A DNA stretch of 64,000 bases from Azonexus hydrophilus (lineage in GTDB: Bacteria > Pseudomonadota > Gammaproteobacteria > Burkholderiales > Rhodocyclaceae): assembly GCF_001956855.1 (NCBI RefSeq), contig NZ_MTHD01000001.1, forward strand, positions 434,001 through 498,000, in the 5' to 3' direction. The translations under genes were made by a program, and so were the position numbers. Below are positions 16,589-26,938 of the stretch, one piece after another; positions within the stretch are counted from its first letter, which is position 1; the number at the start of each line of letters is the position of its first letter. The notes under the pieces are model-generated. The model saw nothing but the letters and a program-made list of their open reading frames with translations, was not told the origin of the DNA and did not search any database.

Positions 16589-17464
16589 TCAGCCTTTGCG
16601 CATTACCGTGTTCTTGAAATCCTGGTACCACTGCCACATCCGTTCGCCCACGGGGCCCGGGCGCCCGCTGCCGACGGGTTGTCCGTCGAGCGTCGTGATC
16701 GCCAGCACTTCCTTGGTCGATGAGGTCATCCAGACCTCATCGGCGGCGCGAAGTTCAGTTTCTGCAATTTCGCGGATTTCCAGTGGTTGACCGCGAGATT
16801 CTGCGAGTTCGAGGATGACGTCGTAGGTGATGCCGGGCAGCATCAATTGCGTCTTCGGTGGTGCCAGCAATACGCCATCCTTGACGACGAAGATGTTCGA
16901 CGCGGCGCCTTCCTTCAGCAGGCCATCGCGGATCAGCAGCGCCTCGGCGCAGCCTGCCTCGACCGCCTGCTGGCGGGCCAGTACATTGGCCAGCAGGGAG
17001 ATCACCTTGAGGTCGCAACGTCCCCAGCGCAGATCGGGGACCGTGATCGCCGCAACGCCAGTTGCCCGGGTCTCGGCTGGCGTCGTCACCAGCGGCGAAG
17101 CGAAGGCGAAGGCGGTCGGCGCGACTGGAGGCGACGGAAAGGCGTGGTCGCGCTTGTTGTCGGCGCCGCGTGTGACCTGCAGGTAGATCGACTGGTCGTC
17201 CCACGGGGCGGCATTGATCAGCTTGAAAATCACCGTTTTCCAGTCGTCGACCGCAAGCGGGTTGGTCATGTGAATGCCGGCCAGCGTCGCCTGCAGGCGC
17301 TGCAGGTGTTCATCGATGCGGAAGGCCTGGCGCGAATAGACCGGAATGACTTCGTAGACGCCGTCGCCGTACAGGAAACCCCGGTCGAGTGGCGAGATGC
17401 CGGCATCGGCCAGCGGCAGATACTGACCGTTCAGGTAAACGGGGTCGGCGACGTATGGGGTCAT
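16589..17464 (-). CDS. D-amino acid transaminase (class IV PLP enzyme)
   Basis: A 291-residue fold-type IV PLP enzyme. SPLDRGFLYGDGVYEV, the PLP-lysine region CDLKVISLLANVLARQ and the late EVWMTSSTKEVLAIT match D-alanine aminotransferases (Dat), which interconvert D-amino acids and 2-oxo acids. Branched-chain transaminases and ADC lyase share the fold. The location between a PBP and lipoate genes is the order familiar from betaproteobacteria, and supply of D-amino acids for peptidoglycan is plausible. The start at 17464 gives MTPYVADPVYLNG and lies 4 bp after the PBP stop. Confidence 0.88.
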   Translation of the reverse strand: MTPYVADPVYLNGQYLPLADAGISPLDRGFLYGDGVYEVIPVYSRQAFRIDEHLQRLQATLAGIHMTNPLAVDDWKTVIFKLINAAPWDDQSIYLQVTRGADNKRDHAFPSPPVAPTAFAFASPLVTTPAETRATGVAAITVPDLRWGRCDLKVISLLANVLARQQAVEAGCAEALLIRDGLLKEGAASNIFVVKDGVLLAPPKTQLMLPGITYDVILELAESRGQPLEIREIAETELRAADEVWMTSSTKEVLAITTLDGQPVGSGRPGPVGERMWQWYQDFKNTVMRKG

Positions 17465-17468
17465 GAGA

Positions 17469-18605
17469 TCAGTTGAACCAGAGTTTGACGGAGTCGATGG
17501 CTCTACCGAATATGCCGGCGACCGGCACATTTTCAAGCGCCGGAACGGGATATTCGCCGTAGGCCTTGCCATCGACGGAAATCTTCAAGGTCGCTACGGT
17601 CTGCCCTGCCTGTACCGGTGCCATCAGCGGTTGCTGGGAAACCAGCTGGGCTTGCAGCTTGTTCGCCTGGCCCTTGGGGACGGCGAGAATGAAGTCGTTC
17701 GGGAAGCCGGCCTTGATCCGGTTCTGCGCACCCTTCCAGACACGCAGCGAAGAGATTGCCTGGTCCTTCCGGTAGAGCACGACCGCATCGTAGGACAGGA
17801 AACCCCAGTTGAGCAGCTTGAGCGATTCGCTGGTGCGTGCGGCATCCGAGCCGGTGCCGAGAACGACCGACAGCAGACGGCGCTGGTCGCGCATGGCCGA
17901 GGAAATGAGGCAATAGCCGGCGGCGTCGGTATGACCGGTCTTCAGGCCGTCGACCGAAGGATCGCTCCAGAGCAGGCGGTTGCGGTTGGGCTGGGTGATT
18001 TCGGCGTAGCGGAATTCCTTCATCGAGTAATACTGCTTGTACTCTTCCGGGAATTCCTTGATCAGCGCTGTGGCGAGCTTTGCCAGGTCGCGGGCGGTGG
18101 TGTAATGCTCCGGGTCCGGCATGCCGGTTGAGTTGCGGAAATTGGTGCTGGTCATGCCCAGGCGTCTGGCTTCGCGGTTCATCATCTGGGCGAAGTTTTC
18201 CTCGCTGCCGGCGATGGCTTCGGCCAGCACGATACAGGCATCGTTGCCCGACTGAACGATCATGCCCTTGATCAGGTCTTCGACAGCGACCTGCGTATTG
18301 ACCCGGACGAACATCTTGGAGCCACCCATGCGCCAGGCTTTTTCGGAAACAGGCAGCGACTGGTTGATGGCCAGGGTTTTCTGGCGGATCGCCGAGAAGG
18401 TCAGGTAGGCGGTCATCAGCTTGGTCAGCGAGGCCGGCTCCAGGCGTTGGTCGGCCTTCTCTTCGGACAGGACCTGACCTGAGCCCATTTCTATCAGCAG
18501 CCAGGATTTGGCTGCCAGGACTGGCGGAACCGGGCGGCTTTGTGCGAGGACGTTGACGGAAAGCAGCAGCGAAAAAACGAGAAACAGGTACTTGCGAAAC
18601 AACAT
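17469..18605 (-). CDS. dacA: D-alanyl-D-alanine carboxypeptidase (PBP5/6 family)
   Basis: A 378-residue periplasmic low-molecular-mass penicillin-binding protein. The signal peptide is MLFRKYLFLVFSLLLSVNVLAQ. The catalytic triad is present: SxxK in PASLTKLMTAY, SxN in QSGNDACIVLAE and KTG in VDGLKTGHTDAAG. The C-terminal beta domain and a terminal amphipathic stretch (IDSVKLWFN) for membrane attachment complete it. I prefer the start at 18605 over 18641: the latter ATG lies inside a TATAAT sequence, and 18605 begins directly at the signal peptide. Confidence 0.93.
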   Translation of the reverse strand: MLFRKYLFLVFSLLLSVNVLAQSRPVPPVLAAKSWLLIEMGSGQVLSEEKADQRLEPASLTKLMTAYLTFSAIRQKTLAINQSLPVSEKAWRMGGSKMFVRVNTQVAVEDLIKGMIVQSGNDACIVLAEAIAGSEENFAQMMNREARRLGMTSTNFRNSTGMPDPEHYTTARDLAKLATALIKEFPEEYKQYYSMKEFRYAEITQPNRNRLLWSDPSVDGLKTGHTDAAGYCLISSAMRDQRRLLSVVLGTGSDAARTSESLKLLNWGFLSYDAVVLYRKDQAISSLRVWKGAQNRIKAGFPNDFILAVPKGQANKLQAQLVSQQPLMAPVQAGQTVATLKISVDGKAYGEYPVPALENVPVAGIFGRAIDSVKLWFN

Positions 18606-18639
18606 TTTATGGAGACTCTGCAGGGCGGGGGGGAGAGCC

Positions 18640-18645
18640 ATTATA
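18640..18645 (-). promoter_or_regulatory. Candidate -10 element for the PBP gene
   Basis: TATAAT read on the minus strand, overlapping the TAA stop of the upstream nhaR gene. It would start transcription about 30 bp before the PBP ATG. No convincing -35 is visible at 16-18 bp, so confidence is low. Confidence 0.3.
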
Positions 18646-19549
18646 ACGCCGTCGTTGCGGCGACTTGCGGGGCGCTGGCGCAAAGGACCTCGATTGCCGG
18701 ATGACGGATGCGTCGTTCATTGGAAATTGCATAGATGTGTTCGCTGACGCCATCCAGTTCGCCGACCTGGCGCGCGTCGTATTCGCTGGCCAGTTGACTG
18801 GCCAGTGCCAGCGGTGCCGGGAAAATGCCCAGGCCGCCCCGGCCGAACGTGGTGAGTAAAGCGCTGTCTTCGAATTCGCCGACAATGCGGGGGTGGAGTT
18901 GCTGTTCCTCCAGCCAGCGGTCGATCCGGCCGCGCAAGGCGTTGTGCCGGGTTGGCAGGAGCATCGGGGCATTGTTCAGGCTGGCTGGAAAATCCTGGCT
19001 GTATCGTTCGGCCAAGGCGGGTGCCGCGAACAGGGCGGTGGGGAACTCACCGAGACGGCTGCTGAATACCTTGAGATTGCCCCCGATCGGCGCGGCACGG
19101 TCGGTCAGTACGACATCCAGGCGATGCAGCGCCAGTTCGGCGAGCAGGTTTTCAAACTCGCCCTCGTCGCAGATCAATCGCACGTCACCCGGCATTGCGG
19201 TGACCAGGCTGAGCAGGCGGTAGGCCAGCAGTTTCGGGATGCCGTCGGAAATGCCTGCGCGCAGGCGCAAGGTGGTTTCGCTGTCGCTGTGCAGCAGCGC
19301 ATCTTCAAGTTGTTCACCGAGCTGGAATATCTGGTCAGCGTAGCCCAGCGCCTTGCGTCCGGCGTCGCTCAGGACCAGTCCGCGCCCCTGGCTGTTGAAC
19401 AGCGCCTTGCCGAGTTGCCGCTCGAGCAGGCTCAGCTGGCCGCTGATGGTCTGTACGGCAACCCCAAGCCGCTCGGCGGCACGGGTGATGCTGCCTTCCT
19501 TGGCGACGACCCAGAAATAATGAAGGTGTTTGTAGTTGATCATGTTCAT
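18641..19549 (-). CDS. nhaR: LysR-family transcriptional activator, NhaR type
   Basis: A 302-residue LysR-type regulator. The N-terminal winged helix (NYKHLHYFWVVAKEGSITRAAERLGVAVQTISGQLSLLE, split here only by its own helices) carries the NhaR-specific YFWVVAKEGS and QTISGQL. The rest is a type 2 periplasmic-binding-like effector domain. NhaR activates Na+/H+ antiporter genes in E. coli, but no nhaA is in this window. It is divergent from htpX with 97 bp between the starts. Confidence 0.85.
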   Translation of the reverse strand: MNMINYKHLHYFWVVAKEGSITRAAERLGVAVQTISGQLSLLERQLGKALFNSQGRGLVLSDAGRKALGYADQIFQLGEQLEDALLHSDSETTLRLRAGISDGIPKLLAYRLLSLVTAMPGDVRLICDEGEFENLLAELALHRLDVVLTDRAAPIGGNLKVFSSRLGEFPTALFAAPALAERYSQDFPASLNNAPMLLPTRHNALRGRIDRWLEEQQLHPRIVGEFEDSALLTTFGRGGLGIFPAPLALASQLASEYDARQVGELDGVSEHIYAISNERRIRHPAIEVLCASAPQVAATTAL

Positions 19550-19646
19550 TTCGTAAAAATCGGATGACAGCTCAATTTTGCTCCGTTTTTTTGATCATTT
19601 CCATTGTTGTATCATTGCCCCGTTTCAATCACCTACGGAGTTCAAC

Positions 19647-20525
19647 ATGAAACGCGTCGTGCTATTCCTGATGACCAATCTGGCGGTCATGCTCGTACTC
19701 AGCGTGGTGACCAGCCTGCTTGGCGTCAATCGTTTCCTGACGGCCAACGGCCTCAATCTCGGCATGCTGCTGGCGTTCGCCGCGGTGATCGGCTTTGGTG
19801 GTTCCTTCATTTCCCTGCTGATGTCGAAGACCATGGCCAAGTGGAGCACCGGTGCCCGGGTCATCGAACATCCTTCGTCGTCAACCGAAGTCTGGCTGGT
19901 CGATACCGTTGGCAAGCTGGCCAAGCGGGCCAACCTGCCGATGCCCGAGGTTGCCATCTACGACGGCGAGCCGAATGCCTTCGCCACCGGCGCCAGCAAG
20001 AACAGTTCGCTGGTCGCGGTATCGACCGGGCTGCTGCAGAGCATGACCCGGGAAGAGGCCGAGGCGGTTCTGGCGCATGAAGTGGCGCATATTGCCAATG
20101 GCGACATGGTGACGCTGACGCTGATCCAGGGCGTGGTCAATACTTTCGTCATCTTCATCTCGCGCGTCGTTGGTTACCTGGTCGACTCCTTCCTGCGCCG
20201 CAATGATTCGGAAAGCAGTGGCCCGGGGATTGCCTACATGGTGACCAGCATGATCTGCGAAGTCGTTTTCGGCATTCTCGCCAGCACCATCGTCGCCTGG
20301 TTCTCGCGGCAGCGTGAATTCCGTGCCGATGCCGGTGCGGCCAGCCTGATGGGTTCGCCGACGCCGATGCAGAATGCGCTGCGCCGACTCGGCAACCTGC
20401 ACACCGAGCCGCTGCCACAGAACATGGCGGCATCCGGCATCGCCGGCGGCAAGGGCGGTTTCATGGCCTTGTTCGCCACGCACCCGCCGCTGGAAGAGCG
20501 CATCGCCGCCTTGTCCGGGCGTTGA
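19647..20525 (+). CDS. htpX: Membrane-bound zinc metalloprotease HtpX
   Basis: A 292-residue inner-membrane M48 peptidase for quality control of membrane proteins, complementary to FtsH. Two N-terminal membrane segments precede the zinc motif [10 protein letters not shown]; two further hydrophobic segments and the third zinc ligand region [14 protein letters not shown] follow. The start at 19647 ([11 protein letters not shown]) follows a TACGGAG site and matches other HtpX proteins. A clear heat-shock promoter is not visible upstream. Confidence 0.96.
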   Translation: MKRVVLFLMTNLAVMLVLSVVTSLLGVNRFLTANGLNLGMLLAFAAVIGFGGSFISLLMSKTMAKWSTGARVIEHPSSSTEVWLVDTVGKLAKRANLPMPEVAIYDGEPNAFATGASKNSSLVAVSTGLLQSMTREEAEAVLAHEVAHIANGDMVTLTLIQGVVNTFVIFISRVVGYLVDSFLRRNDSESSGPGIAYMVTSMICEVVFGILASTIVAWFSRQREFRADAGAASLMGSPTPMQNALRRLGNLHTEPLPQNMAASGIAGGKGGFMALFATHPPLEERIAALSGR

Positions 20526-20541
20526 TTTCGCAGCAGTCAGC

Positions 20542-20569
20542 AAAAAGGGAGGCCGCGGCCTCCCTTTTT
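20542..20569. terminator. Bidirectional intrinsic terminator between htpX and the opposing gene
   Basis: A perfect 14-bp inverted repeat (AAAAAGGGAGGCCG and its complement) flanked by A and T runs on both strands. It lies between two convergent genes and can serve both. Confidence 0.85.
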
Positions 20570-20591
20570 TGTGAGTGAAAATTGGTGTTTT

Positions 20592-21353
20592 TCAGCAGTC
20601 GACCGCACGCAGGGCTTGCTCGATCAGGTCGAGCTGATGGACGATGTCCTGTGCGGCCTGATCCTGTGCGGCTTCGCTGGCGTCGCTCAACTGCAGGACG
20701 AAATTCTGCACCTGGCGGGCCAGGTGGTAGATGCCCCACATCTCGATCTGCTCGGCGTGCTGGATCAGTTCGCTGCTTTCCAGTTCAAGCGCATAGACGT
20801 CGATCGGCAGCACGTCGAGCGCTTCATGCATGCGGGCGAGGCGTTCGTCGGCATCCTGGACGAACAGGCGGTCGAGCACGTCCGAGCGTTCGCCGGGTTT
20901 GGCCGATGGCCGCATGGCGCTGGCCAGGCGTTCCGAGAAATGGCGGGCGCGGCCGGCGAGCTTCGGATTTTCCAGTCCGCCCTCGTCGAGCAGGGCTTCG
21001 GTGGTTGCGGTCAGTGCGGCAATCAGGCGGTTGCCGGGCGCGCGTTGCTCCAGGTGATCGGCAACACTGGCCAGGGTTTCGCCCAGATGCAGGCAGTCGG
21101 CATCGCCGGCTTCGATGGCGATGCCGAGAAGCGAGAAAACGGCCGGGCGGATGGCTGTCGGGTCGCTGCCCGCATGGGTCGTCCAGTGCTCGGCAAGCGT
21201 CCGGCAGGCATCCTGCCAGCGCTTGTTGAGTTCGGGAGAGAAGCGCAGGGGTTGCGACTTGCCGACCCAGGGCAGGATGGATGCCATGGCATCCAGTGTC
21301 GGGGCGAGGGCAGCCCGGGTTTCCGCAAGGTCCTTGTCGGGAATGTCTGCCAT
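20592..21353 (-). CDS. Uncharacterised alpha-helical protein
   Basis: A 253-residue protein I do not recognise. It has no signal peptide or membrane segment and is rich in Ala, Leu, Glu and Asp, as expected for a mostly helical fold. The start at 21353 (MADIPDKDL) follows a strong AAGGAGA site. The VOC gene lies 13 bp upstream on the same strand, so the two form an operon. No catalytic or binding motif can be named. Confidence 0.75.
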   Translation of the reverse strand: MADIPDKDLAETRAALAPTLDAMASILPWVGKSQPLRFSPELNKRWQDACRTLAEHWTTHAGSDPTAIRPAVFSLLGIAIEAGDADCLHLGETLASVADHLEQRAPGNRLIAALTATTEALLDEGGLENPKLAGRARHFSERLASAMRPSAKPGERSDVLDRLFVQDADERLARMHEALDVLPIDVYALELESSELIQHAEQIEMWGIYHLARQVQNFVLQLSDASEAAQDQAAQDIVHQLDLIEQALRAVDC

Positions 21354-21366
21354 CGGCCGTGTCTCC

Positions 21367-21840
21367 TTATCCGGCGAGTTTTGCGAAGGCCTCCACGACT
21401 TCCGGCGGGGCCTGGACCAGTTCGACCAGCACGCCTTCGCCGCCGATCGGGAATTCCTCGTTGCCCTTCGGGTGCAGGAAGGTGATGTCGAACCCGGCAG
21501 CACCCTTGCGGATGCCGCCCGGAGCGAAGCGCACGCCGTTGGCTGACAGCCATTCTACCGCTTTCGGCAGGTCGTCGATCCACAGGCCGACGTGGTTCAG
21601 CGGCGTGGTGTGCACGGCCGGCTTCTTTTCCGGGTCGAGCGGCTGCATCAGATCAACCTCGACCTTGAACGGACCTTTGCCCATGGCGCAGATATCTTCG
21701 TCGACGTTTTCGCGTTCGGAAACAAAGGTGCTGCTGACTTCGAGGCCGAGCATGTCGACCCACAGCGTCCTGAGCTTTGCTTTGGAAGGGCCGCCGATGG
21801 CGATTTGCTGGATGCCGAGAACCTTGAAAGGACGTGTCAT
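21367..21840 (-). CDS. VOC (glyoxalase/bleomycin resistance/dioxygenase) superfamily protein
   Basis: A 157-residue protein with two beta-alpha-beta-beta-beta modules. Candidate metal ligands are Gln near residue 12 (GIQQIAI), Glu in [10 protein letters not shown], His in LNHVGLWID and Glu in [11 protein letters not shown] His/Gln/His/Glu-like set recalls methylmalonyl-CoA epimerase and glyoxalase I, but neither can be assigned. It is co-directional with the unknown gene downstream. Confidence 0.82.
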   Translation of the reverse strand: MTRPFKVLGIQQIAIGGPSKAKLRTLWVDMLGLEVSSTFVSERENVDEDICAMGKGPFKVEVDLMQPLDPEKKPAVHTTPLNHVGLWIDDLPKAVEWLSANGVRFAPGGIRKGAAGFDITFLHPKGNEEFPIGGEGVLVELVQAPPEVVEAFAKLAG

Positions 21841-21879
21841 GGATGGATTCCTGTGGTGATCAAGTCGAGTAATCCATAA

Positions 21880-22671
21880 TTATAGAGATTTCCGGCGGTA
21901 GGCCAAGACCAGCATGGCCACACCGGCGAGCACCATCGGCAACGACAGCCATTGCCCCATGCTGACCTGGTAGGACTGGCCGAAAATTCCGTGATCAGGT
22001 TCGCGGAAGAACTCGGTGATGAAGCGGAAGCTGCCGTAGCCGATCAGGAAAACACCGGACGTGGCACCCGTAGGGCGCGGTTTTGCGGTCCACAGCCAGA
22101 GAAGGGCAAAAAGCGCCAGGCCTTCGAGCGCAACATGGTAAAGCTGCGATGGATGGCGCGGGTCGAGGCTGCCGGATTGCGGAAAAACCATCGCCCAGGG
22201 CAGTGTCGGGTCGGCCAGGCGGCCCCACAGTTCGCCGTTGATGAAGTTGCCGACCCGTCCGGCGGCCAGGCCGAGCGGGACCAGCGGGGCGATGAAGTCG
22301 GTGATGGTCAACCAGCGCATCCGGCTTTTGCGCGCCCACAGGGCCATCGCGATCAGGACGCCGAGAAAGCCACCGTGAAAGCTCATGCCGCCTTTCCAGA
22401 CGGCGGCAATTTCCAGCGGGTTGGCCAGGTAGTAGGCCGGTTCGTAGAACAGCACCTGGCCAAGCCGGCCGCCGATGATGACACCAAGCACGCCGTAGAA
22501 CAGTAGGTCGTCGAGCTGTTCGGCATTCATCGGCGCCCGCCCGTTTCGGATGCGCAGGCGGCCGAGAGCGATGAACTGGACGAAGGCCACCAGATACATC
22601 AGTCCGTACCAGTGGATGGATACTGGTCCGAGTGAAATTGCAACGGGATCGAACTGCGGGTGGGTCAGCAT
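21880..22671 (-). CDS. lgt: Phosphatidylglycerol-prolipoprotein diacylglyceryl transferase
   Basis: A 263-residue polytopic inner-membrane enzyme that attaches diacylglycerol to the lipobox Cys of prolipoproteins. Signatures: [22 protein letters not shown], the HGGFLG loop, [14 protein letters not shown] and [13 protein letters not shown]. Several lipoprotein and signal-bearing proteins in this window would need it. It is divergent from ilvD with 89 bp between. Confidence 0.97.
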   Translation of the reverse strand: MLTHPQFDPVAISLGPVSIHWYGLMYLVAFVQFIALGRLRIRNGRAPMNAEQLDDLLFYGVLGVIIGGRLGQVLFYEPAYYLANPLEIAAVWKGGMSFHGGFLGVLIAMALWARKSRMRWLTITDFIAPLVPLGLAAGRVGNFINGELWGRLADPTLPWAMVFPQSGSLDPRHPSQLYHVALEGLALFALLWLWTAKPRPTGATSGVFLIGYGSFRFITEFFREPDHGIFGQSYQVSMGQWLSLPMVLAGVAMLVLAYRRKSL

Positions 22672-22760
22672 AGTCAGAGTGATTCGGCTAGAATTGCCCG
22701 ATTATAGATCGCGACCGTGACAACAGGATTCCGGCGCCAAATTCGACACGGAGAGTCAAC

Positions 22761-24623
22761 ATGCCCCAGTATCGTTCCCGCACCTCCACCCACGGCCGCA
22801 ACATGGCCGGCGCCCGTTCCCTGTGGCGCGCCACAGGCATGAAGGATGGCGATTTCGGCAAGCCGATCATTGCCGTCGTCAACAGCTTTACCCAGTTCGT
22901 GCCGGGGCATGTGCACCTGAAGGATATGGGGCAGCTGGTGGCGCGCGAGATCGAGGCGGCCGGCGGCGTCGCCAAGGAATTCAACACCATTGCCATTGAT
23001 GACGGCATCGCCATGGGGCACAGCGGCATGTTGTACTCGCTGCCGTCGCGCGACTTGATTGCCGATTCCGTCGAATACATGGTCAATGCGCACTGCGCCG
23101 ATGCCATGGTCTGCATCTCGAACTGCGACAAGATCACCCCGGGCATGCTGATGGCCGCCATGCGCCTGAACATCCCGGTCATCTTCGTCTCCGGTGGTCC
23201 GATGGAGGCTGGCAAGGTTACGGTCCAGGGGCAGGTCGTCCATCTGGATCTGGTCGACGCCATGGTCAAGGCGGCCGATGCTGCTGTTTCCCAGGCTGAC
23301 CTTGACGAAATCGAGCGCTCGGCGTGCCCGACCTGTGGCTCGTGTTCCGGCATGTTTACTGCCAACTCGATGAACTGCCTGACCGAAGCCCTCGGTCTCA
23401 GTCTGCCCGGCAACGGCACCGTTGTCGCCACGCATGCCGACCGCAAGCAGTTGTTCCTGCGTGCCGGCCGCCAGATCGTCGAGCTGTGCAAGCGCTATTA
23501 CGAGCAGGACGATGCTGCGGTGCTGCCGCGTGCGATCGCCACCAAGGAGGCTTTCGAGAACGCCATGACGCTGGATGTTGCCATGGGCGGCTCGACCAAC
23601 ACCGTGCTGCATATCCTGGCGACCGCCCAGGAGGCCGGTGTTGATTTCACCATGGCCGACATCGATCGTATCTCGCGCTCCGTGCCCTGCCTGTGCAAGG
23701 TGGCGCCGATGACCGACAAGTATCACATCGAGGATGTGCATCGTGCCGGTGGCATCATGGGGATCCTCGGTGAACTGGATCGCGCCGGTCTTCTGAACCG
23801 CGATCAACCGACGGTGCATGCGAAGAATCTCGGCGAAGCCATCGATCTCTGGGACGTCGTCCGTGGACACGACATCAAGGTGCATGATTTCTACAAGGCG
23901 GCGCCGGGCGGCGTGCCAACTCAGGTCGCGTTCTCGCAGGATCGCCGCTTCAATGAACTCGATCTCGACCGCACCCATGGTTGCATCCGCAACAAGGCGA
24001 ATGCCTACTCACAGGATGGTGGTCTGGCGGTTCTGTACGGCAATATCGCGCTCGACGGCTGTATCGTGAAAACTGCCGGTGTCGATGAATCAATCTGGAA
24101 GTTCACCGGCAGGGCCCGCGTGTTTGAAAGTCAGGATGCTGCGGTCGACGCGATCCTGGGCGAGAAAATCGTCGCCGGCGATGTCGTGGTGATTCGCTAT
24201 GAAGGGCCGAAGGGTGGTCCGGGCATGCAGGAAATGCTCTATCCCACCTCGTACCTGAAGTCGATGGGTTTGGGCAAGGAATGCGCCTTGCTGACCGACG
24301 GGCGATTCTCCGGCGGGACTTCCGGGTTGTCCATTGGTCACGCATCGCCCGAGGCGGCGGATGGCGGGGCGATCGGTCTGGTCGAAGAAGGGGATGTGAT
24401 CGAGATCGATATTCCCGGTCGCCGGATTCATCTGGCGGTCAGTGACGAGGTGCTGGCTGCCCGTCGTGCGGCGATGGATGGGCGGGGTGAGTCGGCCTGG
24501 AAACCGGTTGATCGCGAACGCGTTGTTTCTGCAGCGCTGCAGGCCTATGCGCTGATGGCTACCTCGGCAGACAAGGGTGCGGTCCGCGACGTCAGTCAAA
24601 TTCAGCGCCGCTCGAAGGGGTGA
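22761..24623 (+). CDS. ilvD: Dihydroxy-acid dehydratase
   Basis: A 620-residue Fe-S enzyme of isoleucine, valine and pantothenate synthesis that dehydrates 2,3-dihydroxy-3-methyl acids to 2-oxo acids. Cluster cysteines are in [12 protein letters not shown] and [33 protein letters not shown] and [11 protein letters not shown] match IlvD. The length fits the long E. coli-type form with an oxygen-labile cluster. The ATG follows a CGGAGAG site. It is transcribed alone and opposite lgt. Confidence 0.97.
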   Translation: MPQYRSRTSTHGRNMAGARSLWRATGMKDGDFGKPIIAVVNSFTQFVPGHVHLKDMGQLVAREIEAAGGVAKEFNTIAIDDGIAMGHSGMLYSLPSRDLIADSVEYMVNAHCADAMVCISNCDKITPGMLMAAMRLNIPVIFVSGGPMEAGKVTVQGQVVHLDLVDAMVKAADAAVSQADLDEIERSACPTCGSCSGMFTANSMNCLTEALGLSLPGNGTVVATHADRKQLFLRAGRQIVELCKRYYEQDDAAVLPRAIATKEAFENAMTLDVAMGGSTNTVLHILATAQEAGVDFTMADIDRISRSVPCLCKVAPMTDKYHIEDVHRAGGIMGILGELDRAGLLNRDQPTVHAKNLGEAIDLWDVVRGHDIKVHDFYKAAPGGVPTQVAFSQDRRFNELDLDRTHGCIRNKANAYSQDGGLAVLYGNIALDGCIVKTAGVDESIWKFTGRARVFESQDAAVDAILGEKIVAGDVVVIRYEGPKGGPGMQEMLYPTSYLKSMGLGKECALLTDGRFSGGTSGLSIGHASPEAADGGAIGLVEEGDVIEIDIPGRRIHLAVSDEVLAARRAAMDGRGESAWKPVDRERVVSAALQAYALMATSADKGAVRDVSQIQRRSKG

Positions 24624-24664
24624 ACGTCAACTTTTGGCGTCATCTGCCGTTATTATTCGAACCC

Positions 24665-24684
24665 GGACCGCTTGCTGGCGGTCC
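24665..24684 (+). other. Small hairpin after ilvD
   Basis: GGACCGC and GCGGTCC form a 7-bp stem with a 6-nt loop, 42 bp past the ilvD stop. No T run follows, so it is at best a weak terminator or mRNA end-protecting hairpin. Confidence 0.4.
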
Positions 24685-24717
24685 GTTGAAGTGAAACCTC
24701 TTGTTGCATTTGATTGT

Positions 24718-24746
24718 TTGCGGTTGGTAGTGAAGGGCTATATCAT
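24718..24746 (+). promoter_or_regulatory. Candidate sigma70 promoter for the cytochrome c gene
   Basis: TTGCGG (24718-24723) and TATCAT (24741-24746) are separated by 17 bp, leaving a leader of about 55 nt before the ATG at 24809. Confidence 0.4.
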
Positions 24747-24808
24747 CCGTTCATGATTTACTGTCAAGCTGTCAAGGCATTAACCCACCCAGAAAACGGA
24801 GCGAGAAA

Positions 24809-25117
24809 ATGAAAGCTGCTTACATTGCCATTATGGCTGCCGCCGGTGTTGTCATGGCTGGTCAGGCAAACGCCGACGAAGCCCTGGCCAAGGCCAAGAA
24901 CTGCATGACCTGCCATGCGCTGGACAAGAAGCTGGTTGGTCCGTCGTATCATGACGTTGCCGCCAAGTACAAGGGTGACAAGGCTGCAGTGGCAACGCTG
25001 GCAGCCAAGATCCAGACAGGTGGCAAGGGTAATTGGGGTGCAATCCCGATGCCGCCGAACAAGGTGACGGATGACGAAGCCAAGAAGTTGGCTGCCTGGG
25101 TGCTCGCCACGAAGTGA
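24809..25117 (+). CDS. Small periplasmic class I cytochrome c (c-551/c8 type)
   Basis: A 102-residue precursor. The signal peptide ends in AGQANA and the mature protein starts near DEALAKAKN. The heme motif is CMTCH, and the distal Met ligand is likely in IPMPPNKV. The mature size (about 80 residues) and sequence match the c-551/c8 electron carriers that feed terminal oxidases or nitrite reductases. It is followed by a strong terminator, so it is monocistronic. Confidence 0.92.
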   Translation: MKAAYIAIMAAAGVVMAGQANADEALAKAKNCMTCHALDKKLVGPSYHDVAAKYKGDKAAVATLAAKIQTGGKGNWGAIPMPPNKVTDDEAKKLAAWVLATK

Positions 25118-25136
25118 GTGGGTGTTCCAGTTCAAG

Positions 25137-25164
25137 AAAAAGCCGGTAGCTACCGGCTTTTTTT
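25137..25164 (+). terminator. Intrinsic terminator after the cytochrome c gene
   Basis: A perfect inverted repeat with arms AAAAAGCCGGTAG/CTACCGGCTTTTT followed by further T residues, about 20 bp past the stop codon. Confidence 0.9.
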
Positions 25165-25188
25165 ATTGTGAAATTGTTGTGCTGGCTG

Positions 25189-25217
25189 TTGACACACCTG
25201 TCGAGGGTCCGGATAAT
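25189..25217 (+). promoter_or_regulatory. Sigma70 promoter of the tRNA-Tyr/Gly/Thr-tufB operon
   Basis: A perfect TTGACA (25189-25194), a 17-bp spacer and GATAAT (25212-25217). The bases after the -10 are CCCGGCTTC, a GC-rich discriminator as expected for stringently controlled stable-RNA promoters. The first tRNA starts 14 bp downstream. Confidence 0.8.
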
Positions 25218-25230
25218 CCCGGCTTCTCCC

Positions 25231-25315
<85 letters not shown>

Positions 25316-25355
25316 GATTGATGCTGTAGCGGCTAGTGCTGCGGGCAGGGGTTAA

Positions 25356-25429
25356 GCGGGTGTAGCTCAATGGTAGAGCTGAAGCCTTCCAAGCTTAAGA
25401 CGAGGGTTCGATTCCCTTCACCCGCTCCA
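25356..25429 (+). tRNA. tRNA-Gly (anticodon TCC)
   Basis: 74 nt. Acceptor GCGGGTG/CACCCGC, discriminator T, CCA encoded. The anticodon loop CTTCCAA gives TCC; the D arm is GCTCAATGGTAGAGC. Second in the tRNA-tufB operon. Confidence 0.95.
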
Positions 25430-25459
25430 CGACGCGGTACGGCTGGAGTTTTAAGGTAG

Positions 25460-25534
<75 letters not shown>

Positions 25535-25587
25535 CCGATTAGCTTTGATTCTGGATTGTTTGCTAATTTGATTATTGAGGAACTGGA

Positions 25588-26778
<1,191 letters not shown>

Positions 26779-26793
26779 TTGGTAATTTTTGCA

Positions 26794-26827
26794 ATCAAAG
26801 CGCTTCGGGAGACCGAAGCGCTTTGAT
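26794..26827 (+). terminator. Perfect 15-bp hairpin between tufB and tRNA-Trp
   Basis: The arms ATCAAAGCGCTTCGG and CCGAAGCGCTTTGAT pair without mismatch around a GAGA (GNRA) loop. Only GTTTCT follows, so it is either a weak terminator or a processing/3'-end signal separating tufB mRNA from the tRNA-Trp precursor. Confidence 0.65.
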
Positions 26828-26838
26828 GTTTCTGCAGC

Positions 26839-26914
26839 AGGGGTGTAGCTCAATTGGTAGAGCAACGGTTTCCAAAACCGTAGGTCGGGGGTTCGATTCC
26901 CTCCGCCCCTGCCA
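26839..26914 (+). tRNA. tRNA-Trp (anticodon CCA)
   Basis: 76 nt. Acceptor AGGGGTG/CGCCCCT, discriminator G, CCA encoded. The anticodon loop TTCCAAA gives CCA. It immediately precedes secE, the standard proteobacterial order. Confidence 0.96.
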
Positions 26915-26938
26915 CTCTCTTTAAAGATCGCGAACGTC

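Noticed and set aside
22672-22760. A TATAAT on the minus strand (22701-22706) as the lgt promoter.
   Set aside because: The position is plausible, but the only TTG-type -35 is 11 bp away, too close. I left it out of the feature list.
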